Positions 44,284-55,847 of a stretch of DNA of 64,000 nt are shown piece by piece; within the stretch, counting starts at the first letter, position 1, and every line of letters begins with the position of its first letter. The DNA comes from Pestalotiopsis fici W106-1 (taxonomy: Eukaryota; Ascomycota; Sordariomycetes; Amphisphaeriales; Sporocadaceae): the NCBI RefSeq assembly GCF_000516985.1, contig NW_006917093.1:1798001-1862000 (forward strand), written 5' to 3'. The notes beneath the pieces were generated by a model that saw only the letters and a program-made list of their open reading frames with translations, searched no databases and had not been told where the DNA came from. Position numbers and translations under genes: made by a program.

Positions 44284-45608
44284 TTACATGGCGTGATACT
44301 GCTCGGTGGTCTCGACAATACTGCTCTCTCGGCCAGGTCTAGCACCACCTGCAACGTGGAAGTGGTATTGGGGAGCATAGACCGTTCTATCGTCATCGAC
44401 AACGTGAGCCTGGCGGGGTGCAGCCGGGTTCTGGCCACTGAAGCCGTCGACGAATCCTAGCTTATAGGATTCGTCGTCGCTAACGACTTCCTTGGGCCGG
44501 GACTTGTGGCTGCGGCCGCGGCTGGCCTTGCGATCGTGCTGTCGGCTGCGCTCACTGCGGCTGCGCTCTCCACGTCTCTTGTCGCGGCGTTGATTGTTGT
44601 ACACAGTGGTCTTCTCGTTGTTGCTGCGCTTGTAGGAAACGTTGTAGTTGTTCTTCTTGGACTTTCTGCGGCGGCGGCAGCAGCACAACAGCAAGAGAAG
44701 AATCAAAAAGACCAGACCACCGACGGCGCCACCAACAATGGCACCAACATTAGTAGTGTTGTTGCTGGTGGTGCTGACGACGGGTGCCGAGGTGAGTGGA
44801 TTGGCCGTAGTAACCACTACAGTGCCGTCGCTGAGCGTCGACGTGGACAGGGTGGCTCGAGATGCCGACTCTGACGCTGCTGATGCCGACGCCTTGGAAG
44901 CCGACTCTGACGCCTTTGATGCCGAGATGGAGGCGTCAATGACAAACTGGGGCTCATCCAACAATGTGGTGATGGCCGTAGCAGTTCCACACTTGAACTG
45001 CGAGCGGACTGGCGATCCGGTCCACATGTAAGTGACACACTCGGACGCTGTGGCTTCCGAGCTGTTCAATGTTAGTCGTGCCCGTTCAATGGTGAGAGAA
45101 TGGATATCGTCAAACTCACCAGCATCCTGTTTTTGGACCCGCATCGGCACACGATCCCTGTTCATAGGCCTCACGGTTGAGGCAGGTGACGTAGAAAGGG
45201 TTGTAGTCACCAGAGACGCAAGCGACTGCATGCTCACTGTTGGTCGCGCAGACTTGATTGCCGTCACAAGTCCATGGTTGTGCTGTCAACTGGTCAGAAA
45301 AGCTGCTCTGAAAGGCTGGAATCAAGCAATTTGGACTCACATGAAATTCCAGAAAACCAGCCGCAGGTTTTCGAGTTGGTCCAGTCGGTCGTGGCATCTC
45401 GGCGAAGCAGCTCTAGGACAACCTCACTCTTGGACCTGTGGCCAGGTCCCTGCGTCGGCTTTGGAGTCCAGCCGGTAGTCGAGCCAGCAATATCTGCGAC
45501 GCCCGTCTCCTGGGGCGGCTTCCAAGTCGGGGTCGAGTGGTCGGTCCACTTCAGCCAGGCAGCGCTTGTGCTGCCAGCAGCGCAAGCAATCAATAGTAGC
45601 GATCTCAT
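44284..45608 (-). CDS. One-pass cell-surface protein, Mid2/WSC-like layout
   Basis: The coding sequence is the complement of 44284..45061, 45120..45282 and 45341..45608, 402 residues; both introns are 58 bp with GTGAGT donors and all phases agree. The signal peptide is MRSLLLIACAAGSTSA. The ectodomain is Cys-containing (CGWFSGISSQPWTC, CATN, VACVSGDYNPFYVTC), a pattern frequent in hypocrealean surface proteins. Then comes a Ser/Ala-rich stalk (ASISASKASESASKASASAA) and a transmembrane helix (AIVGGAVGGLVFLILLLLL) with CCC at its inner edge. The cytosolic tail is very basic, with Arg-Ser repeats (RGERSRSERSRQHDRKASRG), and ends in an acidic/Tyr segment. The layout resembles cell-wall stress sensors, but no WSC domain was proven. 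Confidence 0.82.
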
Positions 45609-47170
45609 GGTGTCGCGACGTTATTCCAAACTCTCTAGGTGATTTGGTAGATGTGAGAAAAGACGAAACTAGCAAAATTGAGACGAAAATGCCGAAATGC
45701 CAATATTTATAGATTGGTGTCGCCGATGATGGTCATCACCGTGGTGTGTGATGGAAGTGATGCAGTTGACAGAGAGTTGGTGAAAGGTCGAAAAAGGCCG
45801 GTTGTGAGAACTGCCCAAGATCGGCGTTCTTTTCTCCGAAATGATGTACAAAAGAAGAGAGAAAAACAGTAACGCGCAATGCACAGAGCCAACAAAGATG
45901 CAATGTCGAGCTGGTTGCTGGGTCGTCTGTAGAGTCAAGCGCGTTGACTGGGGAGCAACAACTCTCTATTCACAATGCGTGTAGGTGAGGTCCAGCCGTC
46001 GAGAGATTCAAGGTGATGGAGTCGGATGGGTGACGAAGCAAACGCCGCAATAGTCAAAGCAGGCGGCAAAACCCAAGGCGATCGATCCCTCACACTTGTT
46101 GTCAGGAAAAGAAGTCAAAGACAATCATCAGATGCAAAGAAAGGAATGTTACAGATTTTGTGAGTTGCCTGTGAAGAATTGTTCAGCAGCAGGCACCACA
46201 CCTATTGAAGTGGCCATTCATGGAGACCCCAAAATCTGATCCCAGCAGAATCCGAAGTAGCCGGACCTGGACCAGGTCTGGAATCTGCCCCCAGAAGCCA
46301 GAGATGGATCTGCAGCATCTTTTTTCCAAATGATACGTCGAGTGTTTTTCTCTATTCAGTGGCGTGAACTTCTCAAGCTTTTCTCCCAGCCAAGCGAAAA
46401 CCCACTTTCACAACGGTACCGCTGTCGACAATAAAGTTGATAGGCTTTGGGACCCCTACCAAACCCCAGATGGTCAGTGGGGGCCTTTGGAAGATCAGTG
46501 GATGGTTTCAGCGCTGCATCCTCTGAGCCAATCAAATTTTAGCGGCTGCCGCTGGCGTCTTGACTCTTTGCCATTTGCGTCTGCACCCACTGACTCGGTC
46601 AATTCTTTTTTTTGACTTGTTCTCGGAATGATGCATCGCATATCATTCAAACCTGTAAAAGATGGATTGATAGTTGTAAGATTATCGATTCACCAAAGCA
46701 ATAGATCATGTCACCTTTTATATTTTCTTCAAATCTCGTGCCTCTCTACGCTTTGCTTTTCCTCAGCAGCCAAGGGCCCCTGTTTCTAAACTGAAGCGAG
46801 CTGTGCCTCAAGTGCATCACTCCAATAGCTGCGGCGCTTATTTCATCTTATTTTATACCACAGTTCGGCGCTTAGCAAAACAGTCAAAAGGAAGCTGTCG
46901 GAGGATGAAGTCGGAAGATGAAATCGTAGTAAATTGCAGCGTTGAGAATACTGCAATTTGGGTATTTGAGCATAAATCATGACTCAGCGACGCCCATCAT
47001 TCAATTTGTCTTTGCAATAGCAATTCGAGAGAATCGGCGCCCCGAGACCTTGCTCCACTCATTATAGGCACGGTGCACTACACTGAGCGTCAGTTAGAGA
47101 AGCATAGTGCCGCAATTCATAGAATACATACTTGGCTGCACAACTATAATTACCAAGCTCAGCACCAAAC
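45609..47170. other. Intergenic, no gene recognised
   Basis: About 1.55 kb between two minus-strand genes: the promoter of the surface protein and the 3' flank of the DUF6536 gene. An 83-codon frame at 46364-46615 has no support. No repeats were found. Confidence 0.5.
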
Positions 47171-49881
47171 TCATGCGTAAAGCATACCCGTTTGAGGAGC
47201 TTGAACATCGTGATCCTCTGTGCCAAAACCCAAGTGCATGACAGGCTCGTCGTCCTCGACGACGATCTTGGCAGCGATATCGAGAGGTAATGGCATGGCC
47301 CCCCAACGCACTTTACCTCTCGCAACTTCTCGAAGGTATTCCTTCTCCTCGTCAAGATCTTGCATTGTTGTTAAATGGGACTCAGAGTCGTTCACTTTGT
47401 ATTTGACTTGGCGTTAGTTGAGACATCATACTCAATGCAATAGGTTGTGATCGGCTCACCTGAGACCCTTGGGACCCGAGGAACATGACAAGCAGCTGAC
47501 AGGACGAGACTATTGGTACCTCCCACGACCATGTCATTCTGTAACTTGCGGTATTTGAAGAAAAGTGGAGATAAAGCAACGACAAGGCCAACGCAGAAGA
47601 AGATGAGAATGCTCAGTCCTGAGTAACTGATTGCTATCACGGCATCAGAAGGAACGCCCATACTTTCGGCCAAGTCTGGTCTGGCTTGCACAGTTTTGCC
47701 TTCGGAGCCAGCACCTATCAATGGTCAGCGAACCCTATCAACAAAATATAGCATAGGAATGTATACTTACCCCCTTCGACCACGATGAAAAAAAGTGCGT
47801 TTGAGACAAGCCAGTGAAGTAGAATACTCACTGCGATCAATGGGACACTGTATCTGAAAGGCAGTTGAAGTCTATAGGTCGACACTTGTTGACCCACTGG
47901 ATAAGACACCCGCAGAGGCGTGTACTTACGACCGTAAGAGTTCAGCTCTAGCTCAACTTGTAATTGTGTATAAAGCATGTTGACCGCCAGGTACATAAAA
48001 GATAGAATGAGCTGAGGTATGTTAACGACCAGGAGTGAAGCAACGTAGCCCATGCTTTCACCCAAATCCCAGAGACTGTAATCTTGGGAGGGGCCGAATG
48101 TATTCAATCTACATGGAGTTAGTCACGGGTTTGGCTCGCTGTAAAGCCACTCGATGTTTTCTTCTTCTCACTAATCTCAAGCTCTAATGGAAGATTACTC
48201 ACCCAGTACTACTACTAGAAGTAATTAGTGCTACAAGAACAGCAACCATTCCAATGAAAATAGGATAGTATACTTGAATCCAAATGCCACGGGATACGGC
48301 AGAATATAAACGGTGAGCTTTAGATTTCCACCGGCGTGGCCTTACGGCAAACGTAAGATCTAGACTTCCTGCAGTGGTAGATGTTTCCCGTGGTTGACAC
48401 TCGAGGTTCTGCGCCGCGGAGAAAGTGAGAGTACTGAGGCCTTTTGTGACAGGATCGGGGTTCGAGATGAAAGACTCGATGGCGTCTCCGGGAGTAACGA
48501 GTGAAATGTCTGTCAGAACGAAAAGCAGAAAGACACAGGCCATGATCTTTACCAGGACGCAAACCATGACAACCAAGATCAGGGCATTAGATAACCTGAC
48601 CTGACACGGTGCCGGCTCCGCAAGGCAATGGTCGACTTGCAGATTCCTTACCCCCGGTTGAGAATTATAGCCGTTTAATGCCTCTTCTGCTATGATGTCC
48701 CTTTTTATTCCAATATCTGTAAATGACAATGGTGCGACGCCATCCACTTTCAATATATAAGGTGGCTGAGACGTGTTCAGACCGAAGAGTCGCCCGCACG
48801 AATGGTCGAATGCCTTGAGCTCTTTCTTGAATAGTTTGTCGGACTCTTCGCTTCCATCAACGTAATCAGCAGCACCGGGCCATCTTGGTGACTTCGAAAG
48901 GGTACAAGGCGCCCAAAACCAGAGAGAGTTTACCTCGCCGGGTGGGACTTTGGAGTCCCAATAATCTCTCAAACTCCCAAGGGTAAGATTAAAAATTTGT
49001 TCTCGCTTCCAACCTCGTACCTCAGATTCAGGCGGAAGGACAATCATGACAACGTTTTTGTACATGGTGTGAATTTTATAAGGTCTGTATTCGTCCATGC
49101 ATGATTCTGGACTCAGCTTGACCCAGTTGGTGCAGTTCTGCGCTGTTGCTGCAATTTCACGTCGCACGTGATCGGTGCCAGACTGACTCCAATTAACAGT
49201 ATCTCCAAAACCAAGAATATATTCTGGGGAACTGCCGGAATCATTAACTAATGATCCAAACTGCACGGGAGAAGCGCTGCCGGAATAAGCAACTAATGAT
49301 CCAAACTGCTGCACGGGAGAAGAGCTACCGCTGACGGCCAGGCTAGCCCCGGGGAGCCAATAGGTTTGATTTTCGACCCCATTTTAAGCAAAATAATCTA
49401 TCGCTATGGTAACATTCCAATAAAAACTCTGGTATATTATGCTGTAAATAGAGCTATTAAAGAAAAGGTGTATAGGAATACTGCTCAGAAATAAAACCAC
49501 CCAACAAATTTGCTTTATCCGTGACAAAGCGGGTATATTAGTCGGCGACTGCAGACCGATCTTCAGAAATCGGAAAAATACGTAAGCCTTATCGATCTCT
49601 TTTCTGGATAGAGAAGTGACGATCTGCATAAAAAAGTTGGACGAGGCCAGTATTCCGGTGGATATAATATTCAAAATTAAATAAAGGATGGTATTAAGCC
49701 TAAAGGCGTGCTCGCAGCTTCCTTTAAAAAGCCCGGTTAAGCTTATATCTGAAGCCTCGCGCTTTGGTACAGATATTGCGAGACACACAAGCAGAGTTAT
49801 TTCACAGATGACGGCAAGAAGAACATTGATGCCACCTGCCTGGCGCCATCCTCGCTGCGAAAGAAGCCTGAAGGTCCACAT
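47171..49881 (-). pseudogene. DUF6536 multipass membrane protein gene with one in-frame stop
   Basis: Exons on the complement are 47171..47394, 47460..47714, 47771..48108 and 48203..49881. All splice phases agree and the total is 832 codons. The product is a fungal DUF6536 protein: RGWRQAGGINVLLAVICE, then NIISTGILASSNFFMQ and SRKEIDKAYVFF are hallmark segments. Later VSYPVGQQVSTYRLQLPFRY, LHWLVSNALFF and the tail HLGFGTEDHDVQAP follow. The only defect is a TAA at 49384-49386 (after IAIDYFA); the frame continues directly into NGVENQTYWLPGASLAVSG, the expected next segment. No intron with acceptable sites removes it. Either the gene is a recent pseudogene, the first 165 residues are made alone, or the base is an assembly error. 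The true 5' end is uncertain; an upstream exon starting MPYSPSSRDLIS (donor GTAAAC, acceptor TTCGCAG before RGWRQ) is possible. Confidence 0.8.
49231..49322. repeat. Imperfect tandem duplication of about 45 bp inside the DUF6536 gene
   Basis: Two adjacent copies, roughly 49231-49274 and 49276-49322, share the core AACTAATGATCCAAACTGC followed by ACGGGAGAAG; one copy has an extra CTG. In the protein they encode two SSPVQ(Q)FGSLV-type units. The repeat keeps the frame. Confidence 0.8.
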
Positions 49882-50456
49882 AGAAATGGTTGAGCAATGT
49901 CAATAATACAGTTATAGATGCAATGAATGAATGGAAGTGTATCTGGTGGGAAGGCGGTTGAAAGCATTCCTCTGGCGGGTGGGGAAGGACAGGAGTTGAT
50001 CCAAATATGAATCTCAGCCTTATGGGGGATACTCATGTTTACCGAAATTAAGTCCCTCGAAGAGGGGCTGTAAGGCATATGGATATCCTAGGTGGGTTTC
50101 GGCATTTGACCTATTTGTGCTAATTGTGAAGGAGTGTTACACTACTTCTAGTATTGACTACCTATGTAGAGTACTGTTCAGATACGAACTCGCCCTGCAG
50201 TCCTCCACTGCGTCAGCACCGCAGCCAAGGTAGGGGCCACAACGATGCAGCTTGTCGGATGAGGAAATGGGGCTGTATTGGTTCTTCAATCTTACTGTAG
50301 CATTGCATATTCGAAGATTCTTGGTGGGGAAACAATACATAAGAAAGATTTCAGGCCCATCCAGCTCTTTACCCACAAATTCCCAATTTGATTTCCAATT
50401 CATTCATTCATTCACTTATTCAATATTTCTTCATAAGGATTACCCTGACACCGAGA
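49882..50456. other. Divergent intergenic region
   Basis: About 575 bp between the DUF6536 gene and the three-exon membrane protein. It may include the first exon of the DUF6536 gene. It contains ATTCATTCATTC-type short repeats at about 49923-49933 (minus sense) and 50399-50413. No other feature. Confidence 0.5.
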
Positions 50457-51478
50457 ATGTCTCTTCCTATCTTGGAAGAATTTCGAAACGGGCTGAAAGC
50501 AAAAATTACACGACCTGAGAGAACCTTAGTATTGGGGCTTTCCACAAGACGTACTCCCCAGACTCGTAATATTCATGTGTGTGCGGATGAAACGACCACT
50601 AGAGGTCTCAACGCAATACTTCAAGATTCTGAGACGAATTTGATGTATTATGACCCAATGCAAGACGTAAGAAAGGCGTTGTTTGATACACGAAATTGGA
50701 GAAAGTCCCCGCGATTTTTACGTATTGTGGCAACGATACCCGCTTTACTCTGGACATTATATTATATACCAAGGAATGGTGATGCTGTCCTTAGTGCAAT
50801 AAATTCGCGTCTAAATACACAATACGAGGAACTGAAAAATAATATCTTACTCTACGAGAGTTTCGCTCCAAGACAGGTGAGTGTTCCCTTTGAATTCAAT
50901 GTAATCCATTAATCTTGAACTGTAGATACTTTTCGCTTCGTTCTTTGTTTCGTGGGATATCTTCCGGATCCTTCACTCGTTTTATCTACGTCCTCCAGGA
51001 TTCCATTTCGAGATTACGTTACTGCTCGAAATATACATCATGCAAATGTGTCTGGTCGATATGGCTAAAGATATATCTTATTATCCTACCCTCCTCTTGC
51101 CAGGATACCAAGTTCTATGGAAACTTCCACTAGTGTAAGCACAAAGCATTGAGTTAATGGCTCCATGCTAACAACTAAAGTTTGTTCAGCATATTCATTA
51201 TTGGGCATCATCTTTGGCAGTACCCATCACGGCGCCGGGAGCGTATCCGCTACGCCACAATCAAACCGCGACTGGCCTTTACTAAGTCAGGAATTCCAGT
51301 AGCCGTCTATCCCCCGCAGGACATATTCAGCTCTGTGGAGATGGACGCGCTCTCGATAGACTCGTTGCAAGACTACCCGGACTCGCAAGCCGACCACACC
51401 GAGTATCACCACCACCACCAAAGTCACGACTCCACCAGGCACATCAACGAGTCCCAGGATTCACTTCTCAGCAACTGA
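50457..51478 (+). CDS. Orphan three-exon membrane protein
   Basis: Exons 50457..50876, 50926..51134 and 51190..51478 give 305 residues; introns are 49 and 55 bp with donors GTGAGT and GTAAGC. All phases close and the join restores long open sequence (KLPLVIFIIGHHLWQY), which supports a real gene. The start MSLPILEEFRNGLKAKI is the ATG nearest the conserved-looking part. No family was recognised. Visible features are a basic N-terminal region, a hydrophobic helix FLRIVATIPALLWTLYYIP, a second hydrophobic stretch ILFASFFVSWDIF, a third LLLEIYIMQMCLV, a fourth VIFIIGHHLW, and an acidic, His-rich tail with YHHHHQSHDS. It is divergent from the DUF6536 gene, so coregulation is possible but unproven. 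Confidence 0.68.
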
Positions 51479-52262
51479 GCCATCGCAGGCTTCCCAATAC
51501 GCAATAAAGCAAGAACCGCCATACGCACGGTCTCATCAAGGGCTTTCAATGGCCGCGCCGAATGTCTCTGCGGGAACGAAAGCATTAATCACCACCGCTG
51601 GCAGCTCTGACTTCTAAATCCATCGACAATCTCCAAACTGGAGGGCTGAATGAAAAAGCTTTCATCTCGGGGAGCAAGGAATCAGTGGGTACAATATTTA
51701 TACAAACACGTGCAGTACACGAAGCTACGACATGCGCCGACACAATAGATAAGATCTCGCCCATCATCATAGATGCTACCAAATCCATTGTTCAGTATTA
51801 TTCACTGATCTTGTTCCTGTGAAAAACGAAATGCACTGACTGTTTCATCACCCGCAACGAGCCACTGAGCCACACATGGTGAGGGATGAATGTCTCCATG
51901 GCCATCGCTGGCGCCGGATAAATTCCAAGGTCAGGCCATTACTGCGATGAGCCAACGCCAAATGGTGATGACGGTCTATCGAATTGCTCCACAAGGGGAG
52001 TACTGGGTCTTATTGTATTGCGTCTGCCATATCACAAACAGTGACTCCAGGTCAAAATATGGCACAGAGACATCCCTCTAAAAGCCAATCACTTCGAACA
52101 GGCGAAAATGATGCCATTGCTATCAAACAGGAAATGGCTATCCATGCATGTACCGTATGCAAAAGAATCATAGCATGCCCCAGTGATGCATACTCCTTAG
52201 AACGCCTTTAATGACTCTGACATATATACTCCCTAGGCCAATCGCATCCCGCGCCTTGCTTC
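51479..52262. other. Intergenic, convergent 3' ends
   Basis: About 780 bp between the stop of the orphan membrane gene and the stop of bir1. No coding frame or repeat was supported. Confidence 0.5.
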
Positions 52263-54883
52263 TTATTGCTCCACGATCAGCTCTTCTAATGATCTCATGG
52301 CCTGTCCACCCGCATTCTCAAATTTGGACACCATCATTTCACATTCCACCTTGAGCCGTTGTTCCGCCAGGTTCGCATTGTGATGGATCCATTCCTCGAC
52401 AGTCATCTTCTGTTCAGGGCTAGTAAGCTGCAACCCCTTAAGCAGGTTTGATCCCGGAACGGCATTCTCCTTTCCAAGCTCCTCAAAGATGAGGTCAATG
52501 TCAATAGGCGACCATGGCTTGTTGCTTTGAAGAGCGACAAGGAAATTGTCATTGCGCTTGGTGGGCGACGATTGGACAGGGGTAGTGGCTTCGGGAACCA
52601 GGCCAACACGGCTCGATGCAGATGTATTGGATGGCCTAGACGAAGGTGGCTGGTTTTCTGCGTCCGAAGACTGTGGCGACTGTGACGGCGAGATGGTAGC
52701 CTGCCTGGCGGCTGGCGTAGCAGAAACAGCAGGCCCAGGTGTAGTGGGTGCTTGAAGTTCGTCCTCGGGTACCGGTGGGGGTGGCAGTGACTTCTTTCTC
52801 GGCTTGCTAGGCCCTAAGCTGACCCTGGGTGTCGCAGCCTTCTCCAAGGGATCGGCAAAATCGACTTGATCGACCTCGGCGGGCAGCTTGATCTGTGTAT
52901 CCTCGGTGGCTAGTTCAGGCTCTGGTTGGGGGATAGGTGGGGGTGGAGCAGCTTGTGTGCTGTTTTTCTTTGGACGGCCACGCTTTTTCGGTGCTGGAGC
53001 TGCTACCATAGACTGCTTGACAACAGTGCCACTGCTAATAGCACTGATATCGTTTTGATCCATTGTGGTATCCTCGAGGACGGTGGAAGGCTCTGCATCT
53101 GGTTGTGTCTCGGGCTCGGGAGCTGCCTTCTGTGCCTTTTGCGCCTTGGTCTGCTTTGATGCCTTTCTAGTGCCCGCCTTGCGCCCCTTCTTGGGAACTT
53201 GTAATGGCTCCTGCTCTTCAGCAGCCATCTGCTCTTGAAGTTGTCTCAGCTCGGCAGATGCATCGGCATCGTTCATCTCAGCGGGCGCCGGCTCAAACAT
53301 GGCATGATCATCCGATGTATACTCTTCGACAACCGGAGCTGCTTTCTTGGCTGTCGTCTTCTTCCCCTTGGCTTTCGCAGGGGCCTTCTTACGTTCCGAG
53401 TCAGAATCGGCCGTGATCATCTCATCGTCGGAGAGCGGTCTCTCCATATCCGCCTGCAGTTGTCGATCCAGTTCCTCGTCGTCCGGAAACTCCTCTGCGG
53501 CATTGTGGAAAGAATTGTTTGACATGGTGGATGCTGTCGATACCTTTCTAGTGCTCTTTGATGTCCTGGTGCCCTTCTTTTTCGTGGTCTTTGCAGGTGG
53601 GGCGGGAGACGCGTCCGTCATATCTTCTACTGGCTGAGGTTCGATCACAGATGGCTCATTTGCTGTGTTGCTGGGGCGGCCGCGAGTTGCGCGCTTCTTG
53701 GGTGCGGGTGCTTCCGCATTGGTCAGGACGGAATCGTCCATTGCGTCGCTAGCTCTCTTGCGTCCTCGCGCGGGTTTCGGTGGCGGAGGTAGATCGTCCT
53801 CGAGAGGTTCTTCCAACACCTCAGCTGGCTCTTCCTTTTTGGCTTTGGTTTTTCTACCCTTGGCGGTGGTTGTGGCCTTCTTTGCGCGTCCTTTCTTTGT
53901 GCCCCCAGTTGTTGCAACTGATGCAGTTGTCATGACACTATCCTCGTAGTCGGCAGGCTGGTCTAATGTTGATGGTGCCTCGGATGCAACAGTTGCTACA
54001 GATTGGGACGACAGTCGTGATGCTTTGGAGGCTCTAGCTCCTTTACCCCTGCCAGTCTTCTTGGGAGCCTGCTGGTATTGATTGATCAAAAGGAAGAATG
54101 GACATTCGGGTGATCGCTTGTAATGTTCGTGCCTACGAAAAAGTGTTCGTGTAAGAGACCAGAAAAAGGTGATCAGCGGCAGGATGTTGAGGGGTACTCA
54201 CATGGGCTTGTCGCTGGGTTCCCATCCATCCAATGCCAATTGGCAGTAGGTACAGGTTGCCATGTCGTCCGATTCGAGAGTCGGGGTGTATTTCCAGCCG
54301 GCGTCGACCATCTGGCAAGTACATTAGAGGTCAGGAGTCGCGTCATTGGACGGTGGCCAAACGTACCTGCTTGGTCTTGCACTTCCATCCCCTCTTTCCC
54401 TCATGCGGCCACCGATCACCGAATGTGGCTTTTCTTGCGTCTATCATGTGCGGAAGACTCGGGTCTTCAGTGTTGTAGTCTCCTGTACGTGCCTCAATTG
54501 CTGCGACGATTGCCCAGCCACAGTTGGGTGACAAGCGCAGGTGTTCTACGATTGGATCATCGCCATCTTCCCAGCCTCCTACCATCTTATGGCATAAAAA
54601 GCATACGGTGTTGTCAGGGTAGTCGGGGGCAGGATTGAAGTAAAACCCAGCGCGGGCGAGCTGTGAAATGATATGGTCAGTACATTGCCGCATGCGCCTG
54701 TCGCCAATGGGTCGCGTCTAGACATACAGAATCTGCATCGATTCCCTTGTGCGGCCAGGTCAAGGCCTTGGAGGCTTTGCCTTTCCCCGTTGTCTTGCGG
54801 CCTGTTGTGGGTTGCGCCGACTGAAAGGAGGCCAGACGGCCCTCCTGAGTGAAGAACTGTTCAAAGACCTCGTAGTCCTCCAT
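52263..54883 (-). CDS. bir1: Bir1/survivin, chromosomal passenger protein with two BIR domains
   Basis: Exons on the complement: 52263..54132, 54202..54311, 54367..54660 and 54728..54883, 809 residues; introns 69, 55 and 67 bp, all phases consistent. The start MEDYEVFEQFFTQEG is the only ATG at the head of the frame. BIR1 has zinc ligands Cys72, Cys75, His92 and Cys99 (NTVCFLCHKMVGGW, DDPIVEHLRLSPNC). BIR2 has Cys170, Cys173, His190 and Cys197 (MATCTYCQLALDGW, HEHYKRSPECPFF). A long Lys/Pro/Ala-rich disordered middle follows, with two RGRP AT-hook-like cores. A conserved C-terminus (WSPIDIDLIFEELGKEN to the end) probably binds the INCENP partner. It acts with Aurora kinase and INCENP at centromeres and spindle midzone. 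Confidence 0.94.
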
Positions 54884-55847
54884 CTTTGCTTTGTTGGCAG
54901 CGCGTCGCCGCTCGTGAAGTGTCGCAAAAGAGCCGTTTTCAAGGAGAAAATGACATGGGCACGGCGATGCGCGGCGCCAAAAGTAACAATAGGTCGTCAA
55001 GCCCCGTGCGCTGCTGCTGCTGCTGCTGTGTTTCGAGGAGCTAGTTCTGAGCAAAGTGAAGGCGACACTTTTCTAGCTTTTCGCACGGGGTGTGGATCGT
55101 GGCGCGCAAGTTATGGAATCCTGGAGCTGGGAAAGCGGGATGAGATTGATGTGAGGGTCGATGCCAATTAACGCTGCTGCGACACTTGAGTTTGGGTTAA
55201 GCGCGGCCCTCATTGGTCCCCGGACCGCGTTTGTTTACTTTGGAAGCCACAAACCCGCTAGATCCACATTGCCGGTTGCCAGCCCCACCTGCCTAGGTTA
55301 GACCACAAGCAAAAACATCGAGCCACGAAAAGAGAGTCCTAGAAGTCAGCGGCCTTCAGCCCTGGAACATCAATTTAGGGAAATATTTGAGCTAAATCCA
55401 TTCTATCATGTCTCATCTATTTCTTGATAACCTTCGGGATTTTGGGGAAACTCTGAATTCCCTGCTCACAAAACTTATACCAATTCTGTGAATCACAGCT
55501 TTGGCTTGTCAGAAGTCGTATTAGCTGCGAACATGATAGTGTAGTCCTGATTGAGAGTAAGCAGTCTGCAATGTTCACTGTACTCATCGCATTGAAAACG
55601 GTTGACAGCGAACGAGTTAGTATGGTCATTTACCTCAGCCAAAAGATCATGCGTAGGAGTCTTTGCCCACACTAGATATGCGCACATCAAGTGGTGCCAC
55701 GCATTGGAAATCGTCGACTTGCAGACGAATTAACACAACTCAGCTCGCAGATTACGCAGCAGTGCAGTTTCGGAAGACGAAAGTCGAACGAATTCTTCTG
55801 TTCTAGCAGCCATGTCTTGCAGCCCGCGGATCCTACCGCCATTACAA
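54884..55847. other. Intergenic, upstream of bir1
   Basis: About 960 bp between bir1 and the 3' end of the GST-like gene. It contains a TGC/GCA triplet run at about 55009-55028. The open frame upstream of the bir1 ATG has no in-frame ATG, so it is leader. Confidence 0.5.
55009..55028. repeat. TGC trinucleotide run
   Basis: Six to seven perfect TGC (minus strand GCA) units in the bir1 upstream region. Not in a coding frame with an ATG. Confidence 0.75.
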
